A stretch of DNA of 64,000 bases from an uncultured Bacteroidales bacterium (GTDB lineage: Bacteria; Bacteroidota; Bacteroidia; Bacteroidales; P3). A model generated the notes under the pieces. It was not told where the DNA came from, made no database searches, and saw nothing but the letters and a program-made list of their open reading frames with translations. The stretch covers positions 1 to 64,000 of the forward strand of contig ONIP01000001.1 of NCBI GenBank assembly GCA_900317955.1, written 5' to 3'. Position 1 is the first letter of the stretch, and each line of letters starts with the position of its first letter. This document shows, piece after piece, positions 7,601 through 17,588 of the stretch. A program made the translations under genes and the position numbers.

Positions 7601-9946
7601 TTGCAATGGCTCGAACCCGAAGTCCTCAACCTTACCCCGGCCGACTCCGGCTTCCGCCTTCACAAGCTCTATGCCGGTGCCCCCGTCCACTGGCGGCTGC
7701 GTGTCACCGACAGCCTCGGCAACCCCGTGCAGTCCATCATGGCTCTCACCGCCTTCGACGAAGCCATCAACCATCTCGAACATGTTGGCCAACATAGTTT
7801 TTACCCCCAACAGGCATATCGCTATCACTACTCTCCCCAATACGAATTTTTCGGCAGTGGGTACAGCGACAATCGCAGTAGACTTACAATTGGCAACCAG
7901 ACTAAAGAAAAGCAGAAACCTTTCTACCGCTTGAGTCTGTCAAACAACTACCGTCAACGTATGCAGAACGTTAGTTACCTCGACCAGCGTCGGGTCATGG
8001 CGCTTCTCTCGGTAGGCACACACGGCTACGTTGTTCTTCATTGTGCGTCAGCGTCAATTATTCCCGACATGTCTTGGGGCAAAGTGGACAACCTCTCGCA
8101 ACCCCAAGGCACCATCCGAAACAACCTCTCGCCATACGGTCCCTGGTTTGGCCGCCTGCACAGCGACCGCAACGGCATTGTCGACATCCGTTTCAACGCT
8201 CCCCAACGACTCGCCCGCTGGTGGCTCAGCCTCGTTGCCATGTCTGAAGACGGCACCTTCGTCAATCGCGCCAACCTCTTCGATACCTACCGCGACATCA
8301 TGCTCATGCCCAACGTGCCGCCGTTCCTATATGCAGGCGACAGCACCGCCATAGCCCTCCGCGTCGACCGCATGGACGGCTCCACCACCAACGGCCTTGC
8401 CGTCCGTATGTTCAACGGCGCCAAAATGAAAGGAAAACCGGAAGCCGAAACCCTGCTTGCCGGAGCCACCACGGCGCTATTCCCCATCCAGGCACCCCAC
8501 ACCCTCCTCCCGCTGGCGCCGAAGTCCCGCACCTTCACCTTCGCCATCGGCGACCCGCTGCACAACGACATAGTCCTCGATGCCCAGACCTCCACCCTCC
8601 GCCTGTTGCGCCATCCCCGCCTGCACGCCAACGCCTATCCCTCCGTCGCCAAGGACTACCGCACCCTCACTAACCGTTTCCGCGGCATGTTCTACCCCTA
8701 CGACCGCGCCAAGCCCGACAACATCAACAATCTCTTCGACTCACTTTATTATGCCGTCGTCTTCAACCGCCCCAACGCCGACTCGCTGGTACAGGTACTC
8801 ACCGACGCCCAACTGCCCTCTGGCGGCTGGCCCTGCATCCGAGGCCAGAAGTCCCTCTTCAACGAAAGCTCCGCCATACATAACCTCAACATCATCATGC
8901 AACTGCAACAACACTGTCCCCACTTCACCATCCCCGCCGCCTTCAACATCAAACGGGCAGTAGAGACCACCGACAGTCTGATGTTCCAATACTGGAAACG
9001 CTTCCCCAACACGACCTACAATGCCGCCCAATGGATAACCCTTCGCCGCCACTTTGCCCAATATCCTCTCGACACCGCCTACTACGCCATGCTCGACAGC
9101 CTACATGCCAATATCCTAAAGAAAAAACCCGACCAATGGGTCATCCCCTACCTTTACCGCAGCGGCGATACGGCATTGGCACGGCAAATGGCCAAGAACA
9201 TCGTCCAGTCATCAGTCTACGACCCCGCCCATCCCGAACTAGGCCGCCGCTGGAAACACTTCGACCACAACTCGATGCTGATAAACCTCTACATCGACAT
9301 ATTCGAAGAGGTGCTGCACGACACCGCTTTAGCCGACCAAGTGCGGCAGCGCATACGCTACTTAGCCCCCACCACTCATTGGGACGACATGCACCGCGCC
9401 CGCCTTGTAGCCCGACATTTGCTGCCCGCCGGGCAACCTGGCCTTTCGTCGCTTGGGGACTATGACCAACCCTTGCAGCAGAAAGCCGAACCACTTATCA
9501 CCCTCAGCCGCGAGATAATCAACACCTCGGCCAAAGCCGACACCACCTCGACTATCGGCGAACTCACCATTAGGCTGACCCTCACCCTCAGCCGCCCCAT
9601 TGACCGCCTCTATCTGCGCGCCCCCATGGCCGCCTGCTTCGCCTCGCACAGCGAGGTCAGCGTAGTCGCCACTACTGCTGAAAACAGAAACTGGATAGAA
9701 GTCAAAAACCTCGATGCCAATCTCGGCTCTGTTGCCGCCACGCCCTCCGAACCCGTCAACTGCCTCGACATATACATCGAAGAACTTCCCGCCGGCACCC
9801 ATACGCTGATGTACACCGTAGTAACCGACCGCCACGGACGTTTCCATCTGCCCGCCGCCACCGTGCAATGCCTGGCCGTGAACCCCTCCGACCTTGACCA
9901 TCCCGCCCTCCGCGCCGCAACCCCGTCCGAAACCCTGAAGATGTAG
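4613..9946 (+). CDS. Giant alpha-2-macroglobulin-like (MG2 domain) exported protein
   Basis: This 1777-residue protein starts MKRYIIFIITLLSIHILFAQ, a signal peptide. An N-terminal region of about 400 residues is followed by a carboxypeptidase-regulatory-like beta domain near 430-520, an MG2 domain starting near 540 (YRFSDTVHFTAMVQR), repeated Ig-like macroglobulin domains, the conserved A2M stretch MLMPNVPPFLYAGD near 1226, and an alpha-toroid beginning near LPSGGWPCIRG (about 1400). Bacterial macroglobulins trap proteases or act at the cell envelope. No Cys-x-Glu-Gln thioester is seen, so covalent trapping is unlikely; Bacteroidetes members of this group commonly lack it. I chose the ATG at 4613 because of the signal peptide and promoter. 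It stands alone, with no penicillin-binding protein 1C gene beside it. Confidence 0.8.
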   Translation: MKRYIIFIITLLSIHILFAQSPCGTAADMAKTDSLAKAGAYSDAFTLLQQEYDCAKTNGQSYLLLRAAFGMATVGKQLPVNTNAEALLRHTLPHLAPAEQALCHTLLAGTYAQVLRNRNQHRFNTEDPPCPNNLDDTVYSQWCNEKLSTLILFHSQAALSTPATLLQSIKMKDYDFLATHDTLNDYSILTLYEAVSYDAIHNIVGSDLLFNGSTLVYSDSLYHALCNPFVLAALPKPQGNTTLTKLAILQDVATYLIHNGTDTSSIQWRTLCRELCTFIDHYANAYRQSNSIKFRSLPSARLDVGPIVAPGSGCFFTYTGDTDTTLYLRILPSISKTFDTLPYNKKLRYALSQPALHSLTVQVHKPTAGSQHKQRYHFPSLPAGDYSMIVSEMPFPTALDIPDSCLPEVYHYTFSCQTATIVPISQSHGQGLVMNIETGQPIPNIPVTMKGKYYYTKNPDTDSLTLTTLTDTLGRFNFSPLMPIGEYTYPVYSITHQGHPITVKLGSQSYNIVSRGQIDPDGEDDDSDTLVSFFFNAHVYRFSDTVHFTAMVQRSTPKTNQPVPNHRVRITLSTDYYSDSITSLQLTTDNMGWAEGSFILPQVLNANKKYDNHLYLIAYDHEGNIMGTASFSVDNYTLPTLSLSLNTTADTHLYGQPVTIQGRLTSRNGSAVAPSSVTYTLTQSFGFAPWMKNVGSEHDGGSFVVSTGELPTQPDNQGAQTGDFTFQFTPVKYDFLPYLDGEYTEYLFTVTATDPMGETVKESISIAVGDYTGAFSINQYRSSTNNITGDYNSRYIGSLDEIYVSCKSLDNSPLSTTALLTIETVTASGTPIDTNPSHVWQGEISIPATSSFVPLSSLVPPIHLPDGHLRLILSSANPHLHPDTLQVSHLGFNAPMPLDSLTLFASTEKKQYHPGDTLHLRVGSAGKISAMLLINCGDNIVMLRHLRLDHGFTHIALPIQKQWSDRICISILAYHQGQRFSGSTGVDILQLAPQLKLQWLEPEVLNLTPADSGFRLHKLYAGAPVHWRLRVTDSLGNPVQSIMALTAFDEAINHLEHVGQHSFYPQQAYRYHYSPQYEFFGSGYSDNRSRLTIGNQTKEKQKPFYRLSLSNNYRQRMQNVSYLDQRRVMALLSVGTHGYVVLHCASASIIPDMSWGKVDNLSQPQGTIRNNLSPYGPWFGRLHSDRNGIVDIRFNAPQRLARWWLSLVAMSEDGTFVNRANLFDTYRDIMLMPNVPPFLYAGDSTAIALRVDRMDGSTTNGLAVRMFNGAKMKGKPEAETLLAGATTALFPIQAPHTLLPLAPKSRTFTFAIGDPLHNDIVLDAQTSTLRLLRHPRLHANAYPSVAKDYRTLTNRFRGMFYPYDRAKPDNINNLFDSLYYAVVFNRPNADSLVQVLTDAQLPSGGWPCIRGQKSLFNESSAIHNLNIIMQLQQHCPHFTIPAAFNIKRAVETTDSLMFQYWKRFPNTTYNAAQWITLRRHFAQYPLDTAYYAMLDSLHANILKKKPDQWVIPYLYRSGDTALARQMAKNIVQSSVYDPAHPELGRRWKHFDHNSMLINLYIDIFEEVLHDTALADQVRQRIRYLAPTTHWDDMHRARLVARHLLPAGQPGLSSLGDYDQPLQQKAEPLITLSREIINTSAKADTTSTIGELTIRLTLTLSRPIDRLYLRAPMAACFASHSEVSVVATTAENRNWIEVKNLDANLGSVAATPSEPVNCLDIYIEELPAGTHTLMYTVVTDRHGRFHLPAATVQCLAVNPSDLDHPALRAATPSETLKM

Positions 9947-12198
<2,252 letters not shown>

Positions 12199-12258
12199 GA
12201 TTTGAGTTATTGAGATTTGAGAATAAGAATTAATTAAACAACAAAAACCTGAAACACT

Positions 12259-13008
12259 ATGGATAAACGTAATCTTCTTCTTATCAGCAACAGCACCATG
12301 CGCGGAGAAGCCTATTTGGGCTGGTGCAAGGACATGATTGCCGACTTTTGCCGTCGGCACAACGTAAAGAAAGTGCTTTTTGTTCCCTATGCCGGCGTGA
12401 GCTTAGCCGAGGGCGGACTGACCAAGAGCTACGACGCTTACGAGGCCAAGGTTGCCAAAGTTTACGCCGAGTTTGGCGTGAAATTAACGAGTGTACACCA
12501 CAAAGCGTTGCCCATCAACGCAGTGTACGACACCGACTGTGTGGCCGTGGGCGGCGGGAACACGTTCCATCTGGTACGTCAGCTGCAACGAACAGGCTTG
12601 ATGCAAGCCATTCGCCAACGTGCTTTCGACGGCATGCCTTATATGGGCTGGAGCGCAGGCAGCAATGTGGCTGGTCCGACATTGTGCACCACGAACGATA
12701 TGCCTATCGTGATGCCCGACTCGTTCGACTGCATGGGACTGGTGCCTTTCCAGATTAACCCGCACTATACAGACTTTTTCGATCCCAAACATGGCGGAGA
12801 GACTCGCGACGACCGTTTGAAGGAATACATCATGGTGAACCCGAAGGCAACGGTGGCCGCCATACGCGAGGCAACCGCCCTGCTGCTGGAGAACGGCGAC
12901 CTGAAACTGATAGGCAAACCCAACAAGATGAAGGTCTTCAAGACCAAAATGGAGAACACCAAGGAATTTGGACTGAAAGACGACCTTAATTTCCTCTTAA
13001 AAGCATAA
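12259..13008 (+). CDS. pepE: Dipeptidase E (aspartyl dipeptidase, family S51)
   Basis: This 249-residue cytosolic serine peptidase hydrolyses dipeptides with N-terminal aspartate. The family fold is recognisable from VPYAGVS (about 42-48), the oxyanion/strand motif VAVGGGNTFHL near 96-105, the nucleophile elbow GWSAGSN with Ser132, the following TTNDMPI (Asp partner region) and NPHYTDF with the catalytic His. The length is slightly above the usual 230. It follows gyrB by 60 bases on the same strand and precedes the DUF805 gene by five bases, so the last two are surely co-transcribed. Confidence 0.92.
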   Translation: MDKRNLLLISNSTMRGEAYLGWCKDMIADFCRRHNVKKVLFVPYAGVSLAEGGLTKSYDAYEAKVAKVYAEFGVKLTSVHHKALPINAVYDTDCVAVGGGNTFHLVRQLQRTGLMQAIRQRAFDGMPYMGWSAGSNVAGPTLCTTNDMPIVMPDSFDCMGLVPFQINPHYTDFFDPKHGGETRDDRLKEYIMVNPKATVAAIREATALLLENGDLKLIGKPNKMKVFKTKMENTKEFGLKDDLNFLLKA

Positions 13009-13013
13009 GCCTT

Positions 13014-13526
13014 ATGAAATGGTTTCTGAAATGCTTTAAGCAGTATGCTGACTTTGGCGGAAGAGCCCGCAGAAGCGAGTATTGGTGGTTTACGCTGATT
13101 AACTTCATCAATACTATGATTCTGATTGTGGGAACCTTCGTACCACTCATCAAACTGGGGATGAATTACTCCTCGATTGAAGACATGGACGATCTGGAAT
13201 TGATAAAAGCCATTGCCAACAATCCGTTCTTCTACCTTTATATTATTTATTATCTTGCAGTTCTGATTCCAAGTATATCGGTTAGTGTTCGCCGTCTGCA
13301 CGACATTGGACGAAGCGGCTACTGGTATTTCTTATTCATCGGATGTTCGATGATGAGTTCGCTCACCAATGTGACCACGGGGATTGTACGCATCATTCTG
13401 ACCATTGCAGTCCTGGCACTTTCCATCCTGTTCCTCGTATGGATGTTCACCGATTCGCAGCCAGGAACAAATATATGGGGACCCAATCCCAAAGAGCCAC
13501 AGCCGACAGAACAGGAGCAACTGTAA
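13014..13526 (+). CDS. DUF805 inner-membrane protein
   Basis: This 170-residue membrane protein has the DUF805 (YhaH-like) signature: an N-terminal FKQYADFGGRARRSEYWWF (residues 8-26), then hydrophobic helices near 27-48, 72-92, 102-118 and 124-145, with SVSVRRLHDIGRSGYWY between helices two and three. The family function is not known. The last 20 residues are Pro/Gln-rich and polar. It lies five bases after pepE and is followed by a strong terminator, so it closes this operon. Confidence 0.85.
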   Translation: MKWFLKCFKQYADFGGRARRSEYWWFTLINFINTMILIVGTFVPLIKLGMNYSSIEDMDDLELIKAIANNPFFYLYIIYYLAVLIPSISVSVRRLHDIGRSGYWYFLFIGCSMMSSLTNVTTGIVRIILTIAVLALSILFLVWMFTDSQPGTNIWGPNPKEPQPTEQEQL

Positions 13527-13530
13527 AAAG

Positions 13531-13567
13531 AAAAAGGCCGCACAAAGATGTACGGCCTTCTTTTTTT
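13531..13567 (+). terminator. Rho-independent terminator after the pepE operon
   Basis: AAGGCCG (13534-13540) pairs with CGGCCTT (13553-13559), followed by CTTTTTTT. It lies between convergent genes. The A-run on the 5' side means it could also work for the minus-strand elbB transcript. Confidence 0.85.
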
Positions 13568-13580
13568 GGCATGCATGAGG

Positions 13581-14231
13581 TTAACGGCAATCGTTTTCAA
13601 GAGCCATTATAAGGCATTCGGCACCTGCAAAAATTTCGCTGATGCGGGTGCCAACCATGTAAGCGGGGGTTGTGTAGATGTGGTGTTCACTGTCGACACA
13701 GACCTCTACAACATCGCAATATTGGACTTTAGCACCCAGTTGGGCTGCAATCTTTGACGCGGAGTTTTCCATGCCAAGAGTGAGCTTGATACCTTCTTTG
13801 CCCAAGACCTTGGCCAGAACCATGGGAGCGATGCACATGGCCAGAATGGGTTTGAAAAGTTTGTAGGTGCTGAGGATAGCCTGCTCCACATCGGGACGGA
13901 CGGTCATGTTGACTCCGTCGAAAGCATAGGTGGAGAGATTACGGGCGGCACCCATACCACCAGGAAGTGCCAAGGCATCGAAATTTTCGGGACGGTACTG
14001 CGTAAGGGGCTTGATGTCGCCACGTGCGATGCGAGCCGACTCGGTGAGGAGGTCTCGTTTTTCGCCGTGTTCGTTGCCATCAAGGTGGCTTACTACGGTG
14101 AACTGGCCTTCGGGGGCAAAGCACTGATAGCGCCAACCCCGGCGATCAATGGCCACAAGGAGGGAAAGGGATTCCTGCAACTCGCTACCATCGCGGTTGC
14201 CACAACCTGAAAGAATTACTGCGATGTTCAT
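13581..14231 (-). CDS. elbB: ElbB-type class I glutamine amidotransferase-like glyoxalase
   Basis: The 216-residue product belongs to the ES1/ElbB branch of the DJ-1/PfpI-type superfamily. Landmarks are ILSGCGNRDGSELQE near residues 6-20, FAPEGQ near 38, LPGGMGAARNLS near 89-100, and the nucleophile elbow ILAMCIAPMVLAKVLG with the Cys near 131. ElbB of Escherichia coli has glyoxalase activity and was linked to early isoprenoid metabolism, but its physiological role is open. Its ATG overlaps the stop of the upstream helical-repeat gene (ATGA, 14228-14231), so the two are co-translated. Confidence 0.88.
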   Translation of the reverse strand: MNIAVILSGCGNRDGSELQESLSLLVAIDRRGWRYQCFAPEGQFTVVSHLDGNEHGEKRDLLTESARIARGDIKPLTQYRPENFDALALPGGMGAARNLSTYAFDGVNMTVRPDVEQAILSTYKLFKPILAMCIAPMVLAKVLGKEGIKLTLGMENSASKIAAQLGAKVQYCDVVEVCVDSEHHIYTTPAYMVGTRISEIFAGAECLIMALENDCR

Positions 14232-15997
14232 ATTCCTATAATGTTTTCAATTTTATCAATGTCGGTTACATTCCACAACAAAGCATCAATGCTTGCGGCA
14301 TCATTGCTCTTGGCTTTCTCCATTATGCCGTTTTGAACAGAGATAAAGGCCTCCAACTGACGGCAATAGGTGTATACTTCGGAAGAGTGGTTGATTGCTT
14401 TTATAGTGATGTAGGCTTTCTCCAGACGGCTGTATGCCTTACGCAGATTGCGGTACGGCTGGATAAGCGGAGCCAATGCGTTGTCGAGACTGCGATACTC
14501 GTCAATGAGACGAATGGCCTGAATGCATTTGACCTCAGTTTCAAGAAATTCCTTGAGCTCTGAAATGAAACGGCTTCCCTCAGGTACGCTGATAAATGAG
14601 GGAATGAGAACCACCTGCTTGCGAATTGTCTGGTAGCCGTTGTTAATCATCATATAAGACATCCAACCCCTGCTGATAGAGTCTTTGAGACGGTCAATTT
14701 CCCTGCGCAGGTAAATAACCGTGTCATATTGACGTTGAAGGGTCTCGAATTGGTCAAGTTCAATGCTGAACCGCACCGCATCGTCCAAAGAACGATAGGC
14801 CGGTTTGGGGGTTTTGGACTTAGGATAAAGGTCATCGACCATCTTGTTGTAGGCTTTTGACACGTCGGCATAACGTATTGAACAACGGCTGTCAATGCTG
14901 TCGCCATGTTCCTTGATGAGCGAAAGACGGTTGTAATCCTGAAGATAGCAGTCCTGAACCTTGACGAACTCTTGCATCCGTTCAATGAAAGCATCGGCGT
15001 TGGCCTGGGTGGTAAAGGCAGGTACTTCGTTTACACTGCCAGCCACCTCTTGATAAGTCTTCACCACTTGACGGAAACGGGAACCGTAAAGACGGTTGAT
15101 ACGGTCTGAATTTGCAGTTATTTTGTCACGCAAATCAACAACTGTGAGGTAGCAATCCTGAACATGGAGCACACGCTGCAGGCTGTCGATGTAGTCGTAA
15201 TAGCCGTCAATTGAAGAGAAAGAGATAGGCGATGAAGGGGCGGAGGAGACACGCTGATAGGAGCGGAGCACATCGCTGTGGGCATGTCCGCACTTTATCC
15301 TCAAGGTGTTGACAAAGTTCTTAATCCTATTGCGGTAACTACCTGTTCCGATGAGATTTTCAATAAGGTGGTTCTGGAAGCGGATAAACTCGCTTAGGCC
15401 ATCGATATAGGCATCGTTAACCTCCGACTTTGAAAAGTCATAACGGTTATAAACAGACAGATAAGCATAGTATATCTCCTTCAGTTCCTTCTTGCGTTCG
15501 CTGTCGCTGATACCAAAGCCCTCACAAGCGTTGACAATGGTGCGGTGAAGACGGTTGATTGTATCCTTACATGAATTGAAAGTATTCTGTTGCGCAACCC
15601 CTTTCCTATAATGCTCCTGCTCAATAAAAGAGTAGGCACGGCGAAGGAGATACGACGACAGGTCGTTCAGTTTCTGCCTATAGTAATCATAATCCATCAA
15701 GTAATGGCTACGGTCCATCCACACCGAATCGCCGGCATGGCGGTAGTCGTGCAACATAACATTTTGGAGTGCTAAAACCCTCGCATTGAAGGTAACACAG
15801 GTATCGGTAAGTACTTGGCTACTCTCAGCAAGGCTGTCAAGATACTGCGCCACAACCATAGTGTCGTCAAGAAAACGAGCTTGCAGCCCAAATGCCGGGG
15901 CTATATCTTTCACAGACATGGCAACAGTGTCCTGCGACCTGACACCCGACGACAGTGCAAACAGAGTTAAAATAGTGATTATTATAGTTTTCTTCAT
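14228..15997 (-). CDS. Exported alpha-helical repeat protein of unknown function
   Basis: This 589-residue protein has a signal peptide (MKKTIIITILTLFALSSG, cleavage near Arg-Ser-Gln). I do not recognise a family. The mature part is almost all helical and shows a degenerate repeat of about 70 residues. The motif F-x-x-V-Q-D-C-Y-L or close variants appears at about residues 204 (FIRFQ), 276 (VLHVQDCYL), 344 (FVKVQDCYL), 417 (FETLQRQY), 484 (FLETEVKCIQ) and 551 (FISVQN), each inside a predicted pair of amphipathic helices. Such repeats suggest a periplasmic scaffold or binding surface. It is translationally coupled with elbB, which is otherwise a cytosolic enzyme, so the pairing is unexplained. 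Confidence 0.7.
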   Translation of the reverse strand: MKKTIIITILTLFALSSGVRSQDTVAMSVKDIAPAFGLQARFLDDTMVVAQYLDSLAESSQVLTDTCVTFNARVLALQNVMLHDYRHAGDSVWMDRSHYLMDYDYYRQKLNDLSSYLLRRAYSFIEQEHYRKGVAQQNTFNSCKDTINRLHRTIVNACEGFGISDSERKKELKEIYYAYLSVYNRYDFSKSEVNDAYIDGLSEFIRFQNHLIENLIGTGSYRNRIKNFVNTLRIKCGHAHSDVLRSYQRVSSAPSSPISFSSIDGYYDYIDSLQRVLHVQDCYLTVVDLRDKITANSDRINRLYGSRFRQVVKTYQEVAGSVNEVPAFTTQANADAFIERMQEFVKVQDCYLQDYNRLSLIKEHGDSIDSRCSIRYADVSKAYNKMVDDLYPKSKTPKPAYRSLDDAVRFSIELDQFETLQRQYDTVIYLRREIDRLKDSISRGWMSYMMINNGYQTIRKQVVLIPSFISVPEGSRFISELKEFLETEVKCIQAIRLIDEYRSLDNALAPLIQPYRNLRKAYSRLEKAYITIKAINHSSEVYTYCRQLEAFISVQNGIMEKAKSNDAASIDALLWNVTDIDKIENIIGI

Positions 15998-16065
15998 CAG
16001 TAAATAATGTTGTAAATGCCCGTTAAGTAACTTTCAAAATCCTTCGGGAAGCCATGTTGTGACAC

Positions 16066-17472
16066 CTATTCGCCATAAGAGCTGCCGTCAAAGCAGTGGG
16101 TGCAAAGGTCACATTTGGGCAATCCAATGGCCTTACACACAGTGTCGAGGGTGTTGAATTTCAGTGTATCCACACCAACTGTGGAGCGGATAGTCTCAAC
16201 CATGCGGGCATACTCCTTGGAGTTTTCGTCCCGGTAGGCTTCGATATTGCGCACCTCTCCACCTTCCAACTCGGCAATAACGCGCCGAGTGATAAGCTCG
16301 TTGTCGGTCTTTGATGTTGAGAAATTCAGATAGTTGCAACCATACAACAACGGGGGGCAACTAATGCGTACATGTATACGCTTCACTCCGTTGGCATAGA
16401 GCATCCTCACTTGGTCTTTCAGTTGGGTGCCACGCACAATACTGTCGTCGCAGAACACAACTTCCTTCCCTTCCAGCACTTTGTGCGAAGGTATCAGTTT
16501 CATTTTGGCCACGAGGCTGCGCGCCTCTTGGTTCACCGGCATAAAACTGCGCGACCATGTAGGCGTATACTTCAGAATGCCTCGTTTATACGGAATACCC
16601 TTCCCGGCAGCATAGCCCAACGCCATGCCGACCCCGGAATCTGGTATCCCCGACACATAATCAGCCTCCACATCATCCTTTATTCCCATCTCATGACCCA
16701 GTCTGAAACGAACCTCTTCGGCATTAATATCCTCATATTCAACAGCCGGGAAACCATAATATATCCAGAGGAACGAGCAAATTTGCATCTTGTCGTTGGG
16801 TGCAATCAACTGCTTCACCCCGTTGTGGGTAATCATTACGGCCTCACCAGGCTTTACAAAATATTCTGTTTGATAACCAAGATTTACATAACTATTTGTC
16901 TCTGAAGCTACGGCATAATCCCCTTCTCTACGCCCCACAACAAGAGGAGTACGACCGTAACGGTCGCGTGCAGCAATGATACCATCTTGAGTAAGAATCA
17001 GAAACGATACACTTCCCCGCACTCTTTCGTACACATTGGAAATACCATCGGCAAAGGTCTTCCCCTGAGTCACCAGCAAGGCAACCAACTCCGTAGGGTT
17101 GGTACGTCCCATGCTCAACTCGGTGAACTGCTGGTTCTTGTCCAGACACACCTTTTCCAGCTCAGCAATGTTGTTGATTCGCGACACCGTGCACACCGCG
17201 AAACGCCCCAAATGCGAATTACACACGATTGGCTGGGCATCCGTGTCGCTAATCACGCCAATACCTTTGTTGCCCTTCATCTCATGGATGTCGTTGGCAA
17301 ATTTGGATTTAAACTGCGTGTTTTCAATGTTGTGAATGTTCAAATGCACCACCCCGTTTTCTATGGTGCTTAAGCCGGCGCGGCGGGTTCCAAGGTGCGA
17401 ATGATAGTCTGTACCATAAAAAAGGTCAACTGCGCATTCCTTGTGCGAGATTACTCCAAAAAGTCCGCTCAT
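16066..17472 (-). CDS. Amidophosphoribosyltransferase-like protein lacking the Cys nucleophile
   Basis: This 468-residue protein aligns along its length with PurF, which makes phosphoribosylamine from PRPP and glutamine in purine synthesis. It has the glutaminase-type N-terminal domain (SGLFGVIS, HLGTRRAG, GNKGIGVISDTDAQP, SHLGRFAV), the phosphoribosyltransferase domain with GIPDSGVGMALGYA, and the PRPP loop VVFCDDSIVRGTQL. The residue after the initiator Met, where PurF needs Cys as nucleophile, is Ser. Four Cys positions (MQICSF, YGCNYL and CDLCTHC at the C-terminus) resemble the Fe-S ligands of Bacillus PurF. Bacteroidetes carry such a paralogue besides a normal PurF; whether it uses ammonia or has another role is unknown. 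Confidence 0.8.
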   Translation of the reverse strand: MSGLFGVISHKECAVDLFYGTDYHSHLGTRRAGLSTIENGVVHLNIHNIENTQFKSKFANDIHEMKGNKGIGVISDTDAQPIVCNSHLGRFAVCTVSRINNIAELEKVCLDKNQQFTELSMGRTNPTELVALLVTQGKTFADGISNVYERVRGSVSFLILTQDGIIAARDRYGRTPLVVGRREGDYAVASETNSYVNLGYQTEYFVKPGEAVMITHNGVKQLIAPNDKMQICSFLWIYYGFPAVEYEDINAEEVRFRLGHEMGIKDDVEADYVSGIPDSGVGMALGYAAGKGIPYKRGILKYTPTWSRSFMPVNQEARSLVAKMKLIPSHKVLEGKEVVFCDDSIVRGTQLKDQVRMLYANGVKRIHVRISCPPLLYGCNYLNFSTSKTDNELITRRVIAELEGGEVRNIEAYRDENSKEYARMVETIRSTVGVDTLKFNTLDTVCKAIGLPKCDLCTHCFDGSSYGE

Positions 17473-17577
17473 AATAAAAAAACGATTACTAAAATATATA
17501 TAATAAAAAATAAATAATTAAGTCAGCGACAAAGAGTTAAGCTCTAAAACGTTGTCGCTTTCATGCACACAAAGGTA
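17473..17577 (-). promoter_or_regulatory. Leader of the PurF-like gene with -7 box and hairpin
   Basis: CAAAGGTA at 17570-17577 is TACCTTTG on the minus strand and fits the -7 element. The leader then folds as AGCGACAA (17559-17552) with TTGTCGCT (17532-17525), with a nested GAGCTT/AACTC pairing in the loop, followed by a long AT-rich stretch before the ATG. The hairpin may stabilise or regulate the mRNA; I do not recognise a known riboswitch. Confidence 0.5.
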
Positions 17578-17588
17578 CGTCATTTTTT

